Shown here: positions 25,183-33,401 of the stretch, piece after piece
Position numbering within the stretch: position 1 is the stretch's first letter
How the letters are laid out: each line of letters opens with the position of its first letter
From: an uncultured Bacteroides sp.
GTDB taxonomy: Bacteria > Bacteroidota > Bacteroidia > Bacteroidales > Bacteroidaceae
Length of the DNA stretch: 64,000 nucleotides
Assembly (NCBI RefSeq): GCF_958445495.1
Contig: NZ_CAUCSQ010000013.1
Coordinates: 43,304 to 107,303 of the forward strand
Direction: 5' to 3'
Position numbers and translations under genes: made by a program
The notes under the pieces: generated by a model
Seen by the model: only the letters and a program-made list of their open reading frames with translations
Told to the model about the DNA's origin: nothing
Database searches by the model: none

Positions 25183-25635
25183 ATGCGAGTAGTCATACAA
25201 CGGGTAAGCCGTGCATCAGTTACCATCGGAGGGCATTATAAGTCTTCCATCGGAAAAGGAATGATGATACTGGTCGGCATTGAAGAAGCCGACGGACAAG
25301 AGGACATTGATTGGCTCTGTAAAAAGATTGTAAATTTGCGCATTTTCGATGATGAAAACGGCGTAATGAACAAGTCCGTTTTAGAAGACGGAGGCGAAAT
25401 CCTGGTAGTCAGCCAATTCACTTTACATGCTTCTACCAAAAAAGGGAATCGGCCTTCCTACATCAAGGCTGCCAAACCGGAAATATCAGTTCCGCTTTAC
25501 GAACGATTCTGCAAAGATTTGAGCAGTACATTAGGCAAAGAAATCGGTACCGGAACCTTCGGAGCAGACATGAAGGTAGAACTTTTGAACGATGGTCCTG
25601 TTACTATACTTATAGATACGAAAAATAAAGAATAA
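25183..25635 (+). CDS. dtd: D-aminoacyl-tRNA deacylase
   Basis: Dtd hydrolyses D-aminoacyl-tRNA, and glycine mischarged on tRNA-Ala, as a proofreading step. The 150-residue protein matches the family in length. It begins MRVVIQRVSRASVTIGG, contains the SQFTLHAST signature, and ends with the NDGPVTILIDT segment that carries the cross-subunit Gly-cisPro motif (GP). It is followed 23 bases later by a MazG-like gene and then deoC, an apparent three-gene operon. Confidence 0.96.
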   Translation: MRVVIQRVSRASVTIGGHYKSSIGKGMMILVGIEEADGQEDIDWLCKKIVNLRIFDDENGVMNKSVLEDGGEILVVSQFTLHASTKKGNRPSYIKAAKPEISVPLYERFCKDLSSTLGKEIGTGTFGADMKVELLNDGPVTILIDTKNKE

Positions 25636-25658
25636 CCTTTTAACCTCATATATACATT

Positions 25659-25997
25659 ATGACTCTGGAAGAAGCTCAGAAACAGGTAGATAAATGGGTA
25701 AAGACATACGGTGTCCGCTACTTCAGCGAATTAACCAATATGGCTGTCCTGACGGAAGAGGTCGGGGAATTAGCACGTATCATGGCCCGTAAATACGGCG
25801 ATCAATCTTTTAAAGAAGGCGAAAAGGATAACCTGGAAGAAGAAATAGCCGATGTCCTATGGGTACTCCTGTGCATTGCCAACCAGACAGGTGTAGATGT
25901 CACTAGCGCCCTTCAAAAAAGCATGGAGAAGAAAACGAAACGAGATAACAAAAGACATATCAATAACCCAAAATTGAATAATCATGAAGGAGAATAA
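25659..25997 (+). CDS. MazG-like nucleotide pyrophosphohydrolase
   Basis: The 112-residue, probably all-alpha protein has the metal-binding pattern of MazG/dUTPase-2-like NTP pyrophosphohydrolases: LTEEVGELARIMARK, then EEEIADVLWVLLCIANQTGVD (EExxE-type helix followed by ExxxD). It probably hydrolyses non-canonical or excess nucleoside triphosphates to monophosphates; the substrate is not predictable. Its last 14 bases overlap the start of deoC, another nucleotide-metabolism gene, suggesting coupled translation. Confidence 0.85.
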   Translation: MTLEEAQKQVDKWVKTYGVRYFSELTNMAVLTEEVGELARIMARKYGDQSFKEGEKDNLEEEIADVLWVLLCIANQTGVDVTSALQKSMEKKTKRDNKRHINNPKLNNHEGE

Positions 25998-26886
25998 CTC
26001 ACTGTCTAACAAGTATAACGCCGCATTGGCAAAGTACGATACCAATCTGAGTGATGCCGATATCCAAGCCCGCGTAGCCAGTCTGATTGAAAAGAAAGTA
26101 CCGGAAAACAATACGGAAGAAGTCAAAAAATTCCTATTCAATTGCATTGACCTGACTACCCTGAACAGTACGGATAACGACGAAAGCGTAATGCGGTTCA
26201 CAGAAAAGGTAAACCGGTTCGACGATGAATTTCCCGACTTGAAAAACGTAGCGGCTATCTGTGTATATCCGAATTTTGCCGCCATTGTCAAGAACACACT
26301 AGAAGTGGATGGTGTCAATATAGCCTGTGTATCAGGAGGATTCCCTTCATCCCAGACATTCATTGAAGTAAAAGTAGCAGAAACCGCACTGGCTATTGCA
26401 GAAGGCGCAGACGAAATAGATATGGTTATTTCAGCAGGCAAATTCTTGAACGGCGATTATGAGACTATGTGTGAAGAAATACAAGAACTAAAAGAAGTCT
26501 GTAAAGAACGCCACTTAAAGGTAATCCTCGAAACAGGTGCATTAAAGAGTGCTTCCAACATCAAGAAAGCCTCTATTCTATCCATGTATTCCGGTGCGGA
26601 TTTCATTAAAACATCTACCGGAAAGCAACAACCCGCCGCTACTCCGGAAGCCGCTTATGTAATGTGCGAAGCTATCAAAGAGTACTATCAGAAGACAGGC
26701 AACAAGACCGGTTTCAAGCCGGCAGGAGGAATCAATACTGTCAATGACGCCATTATCTACTACACCATTGTAAAAGAAATATTAGGCGAAGAATGGTTGG
26801 ACAACCGGCTATTCCGCCTCGGCACAAGCCGCCTGGCAAACCTGCTTCTCTCCGACATCAAAGGAGAGGAAATAAAGTTCTTCTAA
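25984..26886 (+). CDS. deoC: Deoxyribose-phosphate aldolase
   Basis: DeoC cleaves 2-deoxyribose-5-phosphate to acetaldehyde and glyceraldehyde-3-phosphate in deoxynucleoside catabolism. The 300-residue product has the TIM-barrel landmarks: CIDLTTLNSTDNDE near the N-terminus, VAICVYPNFAAIVK, and GADEIDMVISAGKFLNGDYE. VILETGALKS and the Schiff-base lysine region GADFIKTSTGK follow, then GFKPAGGINT. It is longer at the N-terminus than the short bacterial enzymes, like the E. coli-type class. It overlaps the MazG-like gene and is followed by a strong terminator. Confidence 0.95.
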   Translation: MKENNSLSNKYNAALAKYDTNLSDADIQARVASLIEKKVPENNTEEVKKFLFNCIDLTTLNSTDNDESVMRFTEKVNRFDDEFPDLKNVAAICVYPNFAAIVKNTLEVDGVNIACVSGGFPSSQTFIEVKVAETALAIAEGADEIDMVISAGKFLNGDYETMCEEIQELKEVCKERHLKVILETGALKSASNIKKASILSMYSGADFIKTSTGKQQPAATPEAAYVMCEAIKEYYQKTGNKTGFKPAGGINTVNDAIIYYTIVKEILGEEWLDNRLFRLGTSRLANLLLSDIKGEEIKFF

Positions 26887-26914
26887 CAAGGCTCACAAGC
26901 AATCAAATATGCCT

Positions 26915-26961
26915 TACCGCACAGCTCCCGCATCTACGGGAACTGATGCGGTATTTTTTAT
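26915..26961 (+). terminator. Terminator of the dtd-MazG-deoC operon
   Basis: TACCGC, CAG and CTCCCG segments pair with CGGGAA, CTG and GCGGTA to make a long stem ending in TATTTTTTATT, starting 29 bases after the deoC stop. Confidence 0.9.
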
Positions 26962-26977
26962 TCAAGAAAAACAAAAA

Positions 26978-27041
26978 TAGCTACACAAGCTTTCACAAAA
27001 TAACTATCTTTGCCAGAAATATAGCTATATAAGTGTAGCTA
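26978..27041. promoter_or_regulatory. Promoter with flanking inverted repeat (operator-like)
   Basis: The -7 element TATCTTTG (27005-27012) lies between TAGCTACAC (26978-26986) and its exact complement GTGTAGCTA (27033-27041). The arms would fall near -35 and +20, a layout fitting a dimeric repressor or a looped structure. No regulator gene is adjacent. Confidence 0.45.
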
Positions 27042-27232
27042 AGCAATTGTATCAGAGAACGTTTCATTTATTACCAAATCCTGGAATTCGGCAAAATTCA
27101 AAGTTATGAATGGTAATAAGCAAACGGGACTCACGCACTTTCATGTATATACTGTTGTTATATATATCGAATGGAACGTGAGACTGTTGCTTGTATTTTC
27201 ATAACGGCTTGCCGAAGCCTCAGGAAAGATAT

Positions 27233-27988
27233 ATGGCAACAGTTCTCACGCTTTTCGATGATTTTAACCAGAGTATAAAGATGGACATACAAACTCAAGT
27301 CTTACGATTCAACCACAACCCCCTAGCTCTTGTTCTCAGAACTAAAAGAAGACGGGGATTGCGTATCGGTTACATGGAAGCCATATTAAAAGGATTTTAT
27401 CTTAATTCCATAGAAACAGGCGTCCATTCTCAGAAACTGGCAGACCTGTTATCGGAAGAGTTCCATTGTACAGATACGGAGTCCGTCACCGGATTACTAC
27501 AATTCCTGTTGACTGAGGGAGACAGGATTCCCTATCAAACCATCCTCCCCTGCCTGCTCTCGGCAAACAATATCCGTGAATTCGACACCATCATCCACGA
27601 ACGTTTCTTTGGAGTGGAACGTTTCATACAGCTAGGAAACAACTTATACAGATTTGTAAAATATACGGAAGAAAGAAGAGATCCGATTATATGGATAAAT
27701 GATTTGGAAAGAGGAGTTGCCGCATGGGATATGGGCGTACTCATCAGCCTCTCCCGCGCCGCCCATGAAAGTGGATACATAAATAAAAAACAGGCTTGGG
27801 AATACATCGAACAAGCAGAAACAATATGTTCCGGAATTTTCCGTTCAACAGAAGAAATAGACAAAAGTTTCCTTCTGGGAAAAGCTATGCAATCGGAAAG
27901 AATAGAAGACTGGGACTACTTATTGGCATGCTATTCACTTCTAGGCAAACACCGGAAACGAATTCATTTCTCACGGTCAACAACATAA
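27233..27988 (+). CDS. DUF1266-like protein of unknown function
   Basis: I chose ATG 27233 (MATVLTLFDDFNQSIKMD), preceded by AGGAAAGAT; an upstream in-frame ATG at 27191 adds 14 residues. The 251-residue protein lacks a signal peptide or membrane segment. Its C-terminal half (AAWDMGVLISLSRAAHESGYINKKQAWEYIE, then STEEIDKSFLLGKAM and DWDYLLACYSLLG) matches the DUF1266 pattern of an Arg/Ala-rich helix, GYI-x-AW and SFLLG. DUF1266 has no assigned function. Its 3' end overlaps the convergent polyprenyl synthase by 25 bases, so the two transcripts meet tail to tail. Confidence 0.65.
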   Translation: MATVLTLFDDFNQSIKMDIQTQVLRFNHNPLALVLRTKRRRGLRIGYMEAILKGFYLNSIETGVHSQKLADLLSEEFHCTDTESVTGLLQFLLTEGDRIPYQTILPCLLSANNIREFDTIIHERFFGVERFIQLGNNLYRFVKYTEERRDPIIWINDLERGVAAWDMGVLISLSRAAHESGYINKKQAWEYIEQAETICSGIFRSTEEIDKSFLLGKAMQSERIEDWDYLLACYSLLGKHRKRIHFSRSTT

Positions 27989-28938
27989 TCCAGATAAGAA
28001 CGGAGAGCTACACATACATCGGAATCCGGCAAAGCAGCCAAGAGTTCAAAAGCCTTCTGTTTATACACATTCATCATCCGGACAGCATATTCAATCCCAC
28101 CCTTTTCTTTGGTAAATGCGATTAAATAGGCTATTTCATCGAAAGTAGCCGTCCCGTCTTTCACTTTAATCGCAATCTCCGTGGCCCGACTATTACCCGC
28201 TTCATTCAACACATGCAAGGCAGGTAATGTCAACTTGCCTTCAAGCATATCGTTCCCCGTCGGCTTACCGATTTCCTTATTATCGAAATAATCGAATATA
28301 TCGTCTTTAATCTGAAAACAGATACCGATGTATTCACCCAATAACCGGGCAAAACGGACTTCTTCTTCATTCACTCCGACCGAATAAGCTGCCGCTTCCG
28401 TACAAGCAGCAAAAAGAGCGGCCGTTTTTTTACGAATCACATCAAAATAAATCGTCTCCGAAAAACTATGATTACTTACATTTGAAAGCTGGAGCAATTC
28501 GCCGTCAGCAAGGTCCTGCCCCAAAGAAGATACCAGCCGGATAATCTGAAGGCTATCTGTCAGCTCGGCATGTACAAGGCTCGTCGCCAACAAATAATCT
28601 CCTGTCAATACGGCAACCTTATTATTAAAAATGGCATTCACAGACAATTGCCCTCGACGCTCGGTACTTTCATCCACCACGTCATCGTGCACCAAACTGG
28701 CATTATGAAGGAGTTCCAGGGAAACTGCCGCATGAAGGGTGGCAGGGCATACCGCCCCGTAAAGACGAGCCACCAACAAGACGAGAATAGGACGCATCAT
28801 CTTCCCACTACGTTGGCGTATATGGGTTACTACGCTATCAAGCAGTGAATTCGAACTGGAAAGAGAACTGTCATAAAGTTTTTTAAAAGCCTCCAATTCC
28901 GTTTCAATCGGTGTTCTAATAATAGAAATGCTGTCCAT
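27964..28938 (-). CDS. Trans-isoprenyl diphosphate synthase
   Basis: The 324-residue all-helical prenyltransferase has the first aspartate-rich motif DDVVD at 85-89 (in LLHNASLVHDDVVDES). The second is DDIFD in ICFQIKDDIFDYFDNKEIGKPTGNDMLEGK, with RP before motif one (GKMMRPIL). The family condenses isopentenyl diphosphate onto allylic diphosphates. Family members of this type in Bacteroides probably make the octaprenyl-length side chain of menaquinone, but chain length cannot be read with certainty. It is transcribed away from polA, with a TACTTTTG -7 element at 28957-28964 very close to the start codon. Confidence 0.9.
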   Translation of the reverse strand: MDSISIIRTPIETELEAFKKLYDSSLSSSNSLLDSVVTHIRQRSGKMMRPILVLLVARLYGAVCPATLHAAVSLELLHNASLVHDDVVDESTERRGQLSVNAIFNNKVAVLTGDYLLATSLVHAELTDSLQIIRLVSSLGQDLADGELLQLSNVSNHSFSETIYFDVIRKKTAALFAACTEAAAYSVGVNEEEVRFARLLGEYIGICFQIKDDIFDYFDNKEIGKPTGNDMLEGKLTLPALHVLNEAGNSRATEIAIKVKDGTATFDEIAYLIAFTKEKGGIEYAVRMMNVYKQKAFELLAALPDSDVCVALRSYLDYVVDREK

Positions 28939-28956
28939 TCATGCACAATTTGAGCA

Positions 28957-28964
28957 CAAAAGTA
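28957..28964 (-). promoter_or_regulatory. Candidate -7 element of the polyprenyl synthase gene
   Basis: On the minus strand this reads TACTTTTG (TAnnTTTG), only 18 bases before the start codon. This implies an almost leaderless message or an alternative start downstream. Confidence 0.4.
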
Positions 28965-29025
28965 ATAATAAAACGCTTAATACGGTATTTTTTTGTACTT
29001 TTACCATGAAAAATTAATAAAATCT

Positions 29026-31869
29026 ATGGAGTCAGACAATAAATTATTTCTTTTAGACGCTTACGCATTAATATACCGGGCTTACTATGCCTTTATCAAG
29101 AATCCCAGAATCAATTCCAAAGGGTTCAACACTTCAGCTATCTTAGGGTTCGTCAACACTCTTGAAGAAGTGCTGAAAAAAGAAAATCCGACACATATAG
29201 GGGTCGCCTTCGACCCTTCCGGACCGACTTTCCGGCACGAAGCATTCGAGCAGTATAAAGCGCAACGTGAAGAGACTCCGGAAGTAATCCGTCTTTCCGT
29301 ACCTATCATAAAAGATATTATCCGGGCTTATCGCATCCCTATTCTAGAAGTTGCCGGCTATGAAGCCGATGATGTGATAGGCACTCTCGCCACCGAAGCG
29401 GGACGCAGGGGAATCACTACTTACATGATGACTCCCGATAAGGATTACGGGCAACTGGTAAGCGAAAAGGTATTTATGTACCGTCCCAAACACACAGGAG
29501 GATTTGAGATTATGGGTATTGAAGAAGTAAAAGCCAAATTCGATATTGAGTCTCCTGTACAAGTAATAGACATGCTCGGTTTGATGGGTGACTCTTCCGA
29601 CAATATCCCCGGTTGCCCCGGAGTAGGAGAAAAAACAGCCCAGAAGCTAATTGCCGAATTCGGAAGTATCGAAAATCTGTTGGCACACACCGACCGTCTT
29701 AAAGGAGCGCTGAAAACAAAAGTGGAAACAAACCGTGAACAGATTACTTTCTCGAAATTCCTTGCCACTATCAAAATCGACGTGCCCATCCAGCTTGAAA
29801 TGGACCTGCTCGTCCGTGAACAGGCGGATGAAGAATCACTCCGGCAGATTTTCGAAGAACTGGAATTCCGGACGCTTATCGACCGTGTACTCAAAAAGGA
29901 GAATTCCGGCAACGGGACAGGAACTGCCAACAAAACTGCCACCGAAAAAAAAGACCTCCCTCCTCTCCCGCTTTTTTCCGGGGAAAGTGAAGCCGTACAA
30001 GGCGATTTATTTGCAAATTTTACGGACGATGGGCCGGGCGAAAACAAAAATTCAAATCTAGAGACGTTAGATTCGCTCCTTTATGACTACCAACTCATTG
30101 ATACAGAAGAAAAAAGAACCGAAATTATTCAAAAGTTACTTACATCGAAAATTCTCTCGTTAGACACGGAGACTACCGGAACAGAACCGATGGATGCTGA
30201 ATTGGTAGGAATGAGTTTTTCCATCGCCGAAAATCAAGCTTTTTACGTACCGGTCCCGGCCAATCGGGATGAAGCCTCAAAAATCGTTCATGAATTTCGT
30301 CCGGTATTCGAAAATGAGACAACGTTAAAAATCGGACAGAATATCAAATACGACATGATTATCCTCCAAAATTACGGCGTAACAGTTAAAGGCCCGCTTT
30401 TCGATACGATGATTGCCCACTATGTTCTCCAACCGGAACTCCGCCACGGAATGGATTATCTTGCCGAAATCTATTTGCACTACCGTACCATCCATATCGA
30501 TGAATTGATAGGGCCGAAAGGAAAAAATCAGAAAAACATGCGAGACCTGGACCCGAAAGACGTTTATCTCTACGCTTGTGAGGATGCGGATGTAACGTTG
30601 AAACTAAAAAATATCCTGGAAAAAGAATTAAAGGAAAATGATGCCGAACGCCTGTTCTACGATATAGAGATGCCGCTCGTCCCGGTACTGGTCAACATAG
30701 AACGGAACGGTGTCCTGCTGGATACGGAGGCATTAAAACAATCTTCCGCCCATTTTACGGCACAGATGGAAAACATTGAAAAAGAAATTTACCAACTGGC
30801 AGGAGAAACTTTTAATATCGCTTCACCCAAACAAGTCGGAGAAGTATTATTCGACAAACTGAAAATCGTAGAAAAAGCGAAAAAAACCAAAACCGGACAG
30901 TATGTCACTTCGGAAGAAGTACTTGAAAGTCTCCGCCACAAACATCCCGTAGTAGAAAAAATCCTGGAACACCGGGGATTGAAAAAGCTACTGGGAACTT
31001 ACATCGATGCACTCCCCCAACTTATCAACCCGCGTACGGGGCGGGTACACACTTCTTTCAACCAGACCGTCACTGCAACCGGACGCCTAAGTTCAAGCAA
31101 TCCGAACTTACAAAACATCCCTATCCGTGACGAAAACGGAAAAGAAATCCGCAAAGCATTCATCCCCGATGAAGGATGCCTTTTCTTCTCCGCCGACTAT
31201 TCACAAATCGAACTGCGCATTATGGCACACCTGAGTGAAGATAAAAACATGATTGACGCATTCCTCAGCAACCATGATATCCATGCCGCCACGGCCTCCA
31301 AAATTTATAAAACCGAATTAAAAGAAGTAGATGCAGACATGCGCCGTAAAGCCAAAACAGCAAACTTCGGCATCATCTACGGTATATCCGTATTCGGCCT
31401 TGCCGAACGGATGAATGTAGAGCGGAAAGAAGCAAAAGAGCTTATCGACGGTTATTTTGCAACTTATCCGGGAGTAAAGGCATACATGGACAAAAGTATC
31501 CAAGTAGCACAGGAAAAAGGCTATGTAGAAACGATTTTCCACCGGAAACGTTTCCTGCCCGATATCAATTCACGAAATGCCGTTGTACGCGGATATGCAG
31601 AACGGAATGCCATCAATGCGCCGATACAGGGAAGTGCGGCAGATATCATTAAAGTGGCTATGGCACGCATCTATCAACGTTTCCAGGCAGAAGGGATACA
31701 AGCCAAAATGATTTTACAGGTACATGACGAATTGAATTTCAGCGTCCCCATCGACGAAAAAGAACGTGTAGAAGAAATCGTAATCGAAGAAATGGAACAT
31801 GCATATCGTATGCATGTCCCCTTGAAAGCAGATTGCGGATGGGGGAAAAATTGGCTTGAAGCTCACTAA
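29026..31869 (+). CDS. polA: DNA polymerase I
   Basis: PolA performs gap filling, Okazaki-fragment processing and repair synthesis. From ATG 29026 (MESDNKLFLLDAYALIYRAYY) it has 947 residues and three domains. The first is the N-terminal 5'-nuclease with YEADDVIGTLA, DKDYGQLV and GDSSDNIPGCPGVGEKTA. The second is a 3'-5' proofreading exonuclease with an intact Exo I motif, LSLDTETTG. The third is the polymerase, with motif A DYSQIELR, motif B RRKAKTANFGIIYG and motif C QVHDEL. Proofreading therefore appears active. The frame is open back to 28993, but the upstream residues are not polymerase-like. Confidence 0.97.
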   Translation: MESDNKLFLLDAYALIYRAYYAFIKNPRINSKGFNTSAILGFVNTLEEVLKKENPTHIGVAFDPSGPTFRHEAFEQYKAQREETPEVIRLSVPIIKDIIRAYRIPILEVAGYEADDVIGTLATEAGRRGITTYMMTPDKDYGQLVSEKVFMYRPKHTGGFEIMGIEEVKAKFDIESPVQVIDMLGLMGDSSDNIPGCPGVGEKTAQKLIAEFGSIENLLAHTDRLKGALKTKVETNREQITFSKFLATIKIDVPIQLEMDLLVREQADEESLRQIFEELEFRTLIDRVLKKENSGNGTGTANKTATEKKDLPPLPLFSGESEAVQGDLFANFTDDGPGENKNSNLETLDSLLYDYQLIDTEEKRTEIIQKLLTSKILSLDTETTGTEPMDAELVGMSFSIAENQAFYVPVPANRDEASKIVHEFRPVFENETTLKIGQNIKYDMIILQNYGVTVKGPLFDTMIAHYVLQPELRHGMDYLAEIYLHYRTIHIDELIGPKGKNQKNMRDLDPKDVYLYACEDADVTLKLKNILEKELKENDAERLFYDIEMPLVPVLVNIERNGVLLDTEALKQSSAHFTAQMENIEKEIYQLAGETFNIASPKQVGEVLFDKLKIVEKAKKTKTGQYVTSEEVLESLRHKHPVVEKILEHRGLKKLLGTYIDALPQLINPRTGRVHTSFNQTVTATGRLSSSNPNLQNIPIRDENGKEIRKAFIPDEGCLFFSADYSQIELRIMAHLSEDKNMIDAFLSNHDIHAATASKIYKTELKEVDADMRRKAKTANFGIIYGISVFGLAERMNVERKEAKELIDGYFATYPGVKAYMDKSIQVAQEKGYVETIFHRKRFLPDINSRNAVVRGYAERNAINAPIQGSAADIIKVAMARIYQRFQAEGIQAKMILQVHDELNFSVPIDEKERVEEIVIEEMEHAYRMHVPLKADCGWGKNWLEAH

Positions 31870-31935
31870 CATTATTTAACTCACTATCCAGAAAGCAAGA
31901 AAAAAGTTTTCTTTTTAAACGAAATGATTCATTCT

Positions 31936-31968
31936 ATATCCGGCGGACTGACTGCCGGATATTTTTTT
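31936..31968 (+). terminator. Terminator of polA
   Basis: ATATCCGGC (31936-31944) pairs perfectly with GCCGGATAT (31954-31962) around a nine-base loop and is followed by a run of Ts to 31968. It lies about 65 bases after the polA stop. Confidence 0.92.
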
Positions 31969-32066
31969 ATCACTAACATTACCAAAAAGCAAGGCAATAC
32001 AACGGCTTGTACCTGACATTTTGATAATATCCATTATTAAATATGCATAAATATAAAATTAATATG

Positions 32067-32074
32067 TAATTTTG
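32067..32074 (+). promoter_or_regulatory. Promoter -7 element of the DUF3836 gene
   Basis: TAATTTTG matches TAnnTTTG, 60 bases before the ATG at 32134. No correctly spaced -33 element is visible. Confidence 0.5.
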
Positions 32075-32133
32075 CGGAGTAAAAACAAGATACCAGCAGA
32101 TAAACGAAAGTACAATTAAAAAAACAAATAACC

Positions 32134-32532
32134 ATGAAAACAAAAGTAACTCTAAAGATATTCGCCCTAACTGCCATTCTTCTCTTTGTATCTTTCACTG
32201 TTTCCGCACGTAATTCCTACGATGGACAATTGATTTACAATCCGATAGAAAAAGATGGGGTAACAATAGGCCAGACCGTCTATAAAATGAATGGAAACGC
32301 ACTTGCCAATTATATGAAATACAACTATAAATATGACGACAGCAAACGCATGACCGAAAGCGAAACCCTGAAATGGGACAGTCGGAAAGACGAATGGATA
32401 AAGGACATACGCATCACCTATACTTATGAAGGTAAAACCGTCACCACCACTTATTATAAATGGAATTCTAAGAAACATGCCTATGTACTGGTTCCTGAAA
32501 TGACCATTACAATAGACAAAACAACCATGTAA
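32134..32532 (+). CDS. DUF3836 secreted protein
   Basis: The 132-residue protein has a signal peptide (MKTKVTLKIFALTAILLFVSFTVSARN). A compact domain rich in Tyr, Lys and Thr follows, with the DUF3836 pattern (YNYKYDDSKRMTESETLKWDSRKDEWIKD, then ITYTYEGKTVTTTYYKWNSKKHAYVL). The family is largely confined to Bacteroides, often in several copies per genome, and has no known function. The strand pattern suggests repeating beta-hairpins. It has its own promoter and a bidirectional terminator, and converges on the LytTR two-component genes; no functional link is shown. Confidence 0.85.
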   Translation: MKTKVTLKIFALTAILLFVSFTVSARNSYDGQLIYNPIEKDGVTIGQTVYKMNGNALANYMKYNYKYDDSKRMTESETLKWDSRKDEWIKDIRITYTYEGKTVTTTYYKWNSKKHAYVLVPEMTITIDKTTM

Positions 32533-32567
32533 CAAAACTCTCTCTCATTCTAATATTCTAACAAAAG

Positions 32568-32607
32568 AAAAGCGCTGCCCCTGATGAAGAAGTAGCGCTT
32601 TCATTTT
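32568..32607. terminator. Bidirectional terminator between convergent genes
   Basis: AAAGCGCT (32569-32576) pairs with AGCGCTTT (32594-32601), with T-rich tracts on both strands (CATTTTA on plus, CTTTTG on minus). It serves the DUF3836 gene and the LytTR regulator. Confidence 0.7.
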
Positions 32608-32624
32608 ACAGGATGATATACATA

Positions 32625-33401
32625 TTACAAGACAAAAAAGCGTTCCTGCAGCTCCTTGAGAAAACTCCTGGAAATTATCAAATCAGCCTTATCATGGAAA
32701 GGAGGATACATCTGGCAACATTTTCCATCAATCATAGCAAGATAATTAACATTTACAATAGCAGACTGGCTAATTTGCACAAAAGCCTGTGAATAACTAA
32801 TAATATCCTCAGCTTTCGTATTTCGTTTCAGGTTCAGCCGAGTCTGATTAAACAAAACGACCTGCCACTGCCGCTTCTCTTTGAGATACTCAAAAAAACC
32901 GATTTCTTCCAGCCGCAACAGTTTAAAACCTGTCACCGTACTAATCATAAACATACCCTGCTGGGGCATCAACGCAGTGATAGAAGAAGCAAAAGAAGGA
33001 GGTGAAAGCAATGCTGTGGTGACAGTTTTCCGATAACGTTCTATGATTACCTTCAAATCTTCCGCTTCAAAAGGTTTCAACAAAAAGTCAAATGCCGACT
33101 CCCGTAAAGCTTGAAGCAGATATTTATCATAGGACGTGTAAAACACCACTTTCATATCCCACAATATCTCATTCCTCAGCTCGCTCAGCAAGTTAAGCCC
33201 CAATATATCCGGTAGCTCTACGTCAAGAAACAGCAAATCCGGACGTAACTCCATAATCATTCTTTTCCCTTTTGCACCATTACCCGCAACCCCTCTTACC
33301 TCAAACTCACGATAAGATTCCAATTCCTGCCGCAGAGTATCGATTGCAGAGCGTTCGTCATCAACAATGACTACCTTATACTTAGCTTCTGTCTCCATCA
33401 T
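32625..33401 (-). CDS. LytTR-family response regulator
   Basis: The 258-residue regulator has an N-terminal receiver: acidic pair D14-D15, phospho-acceptor D60 (LLFLDVELPD), T88 in YTSYD and K108 in FLLKPF. A C-terminal LytTR DNA-binding domain follows (FKLLRLEEIGFFEYLKEKRQWQVVLF, then FVQISQSAIVNVNYLAMID and FLKELQERF). Its start codon overlaps the stop region of the histidine kinase gene by four bases, so the two are translationally coupled and form one two-component system. Targets cannot be read from the window. Confidence 0.93.
   Translation of the reverse strand: MMETEAKYKVVIVDDERSAIDTLRQELESYREFEVRGVAGNGAKGKRMIMELRPDLLFLDVELPDILGLNLLSELRNEILWDMKVVFYTSYDKYLLQALRESAFDFLLKPFEAEDLKVIIERYRKTVTTALLSPPSFASSITALMPQQGMFMISTVTGFKLLRLEEIGFFEYLKEKRQWQVVLFNQTRLNLKRNTKAEDIISYSQAFVQISQSAIVNVNYLAMIDGKCCQMYPPFHDKADLIISRSFLKELQERFFVL

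Larger units (their letters stand above)
26887..27232. other. deoC-DUF1266 spacer with terminator and promoter palindromes
   Basis: These 346 bases contain the deoC terminator (26915-26961) and a -7 element (27005-27012) flanked by a 9-bp inverted repeat (26978-26986 and 27033-27041). A CTCACG/CGTGAG hairpin with a TATATA-rich interior lies at 27130-27182. No gene is supported. Confidence 0.6.
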
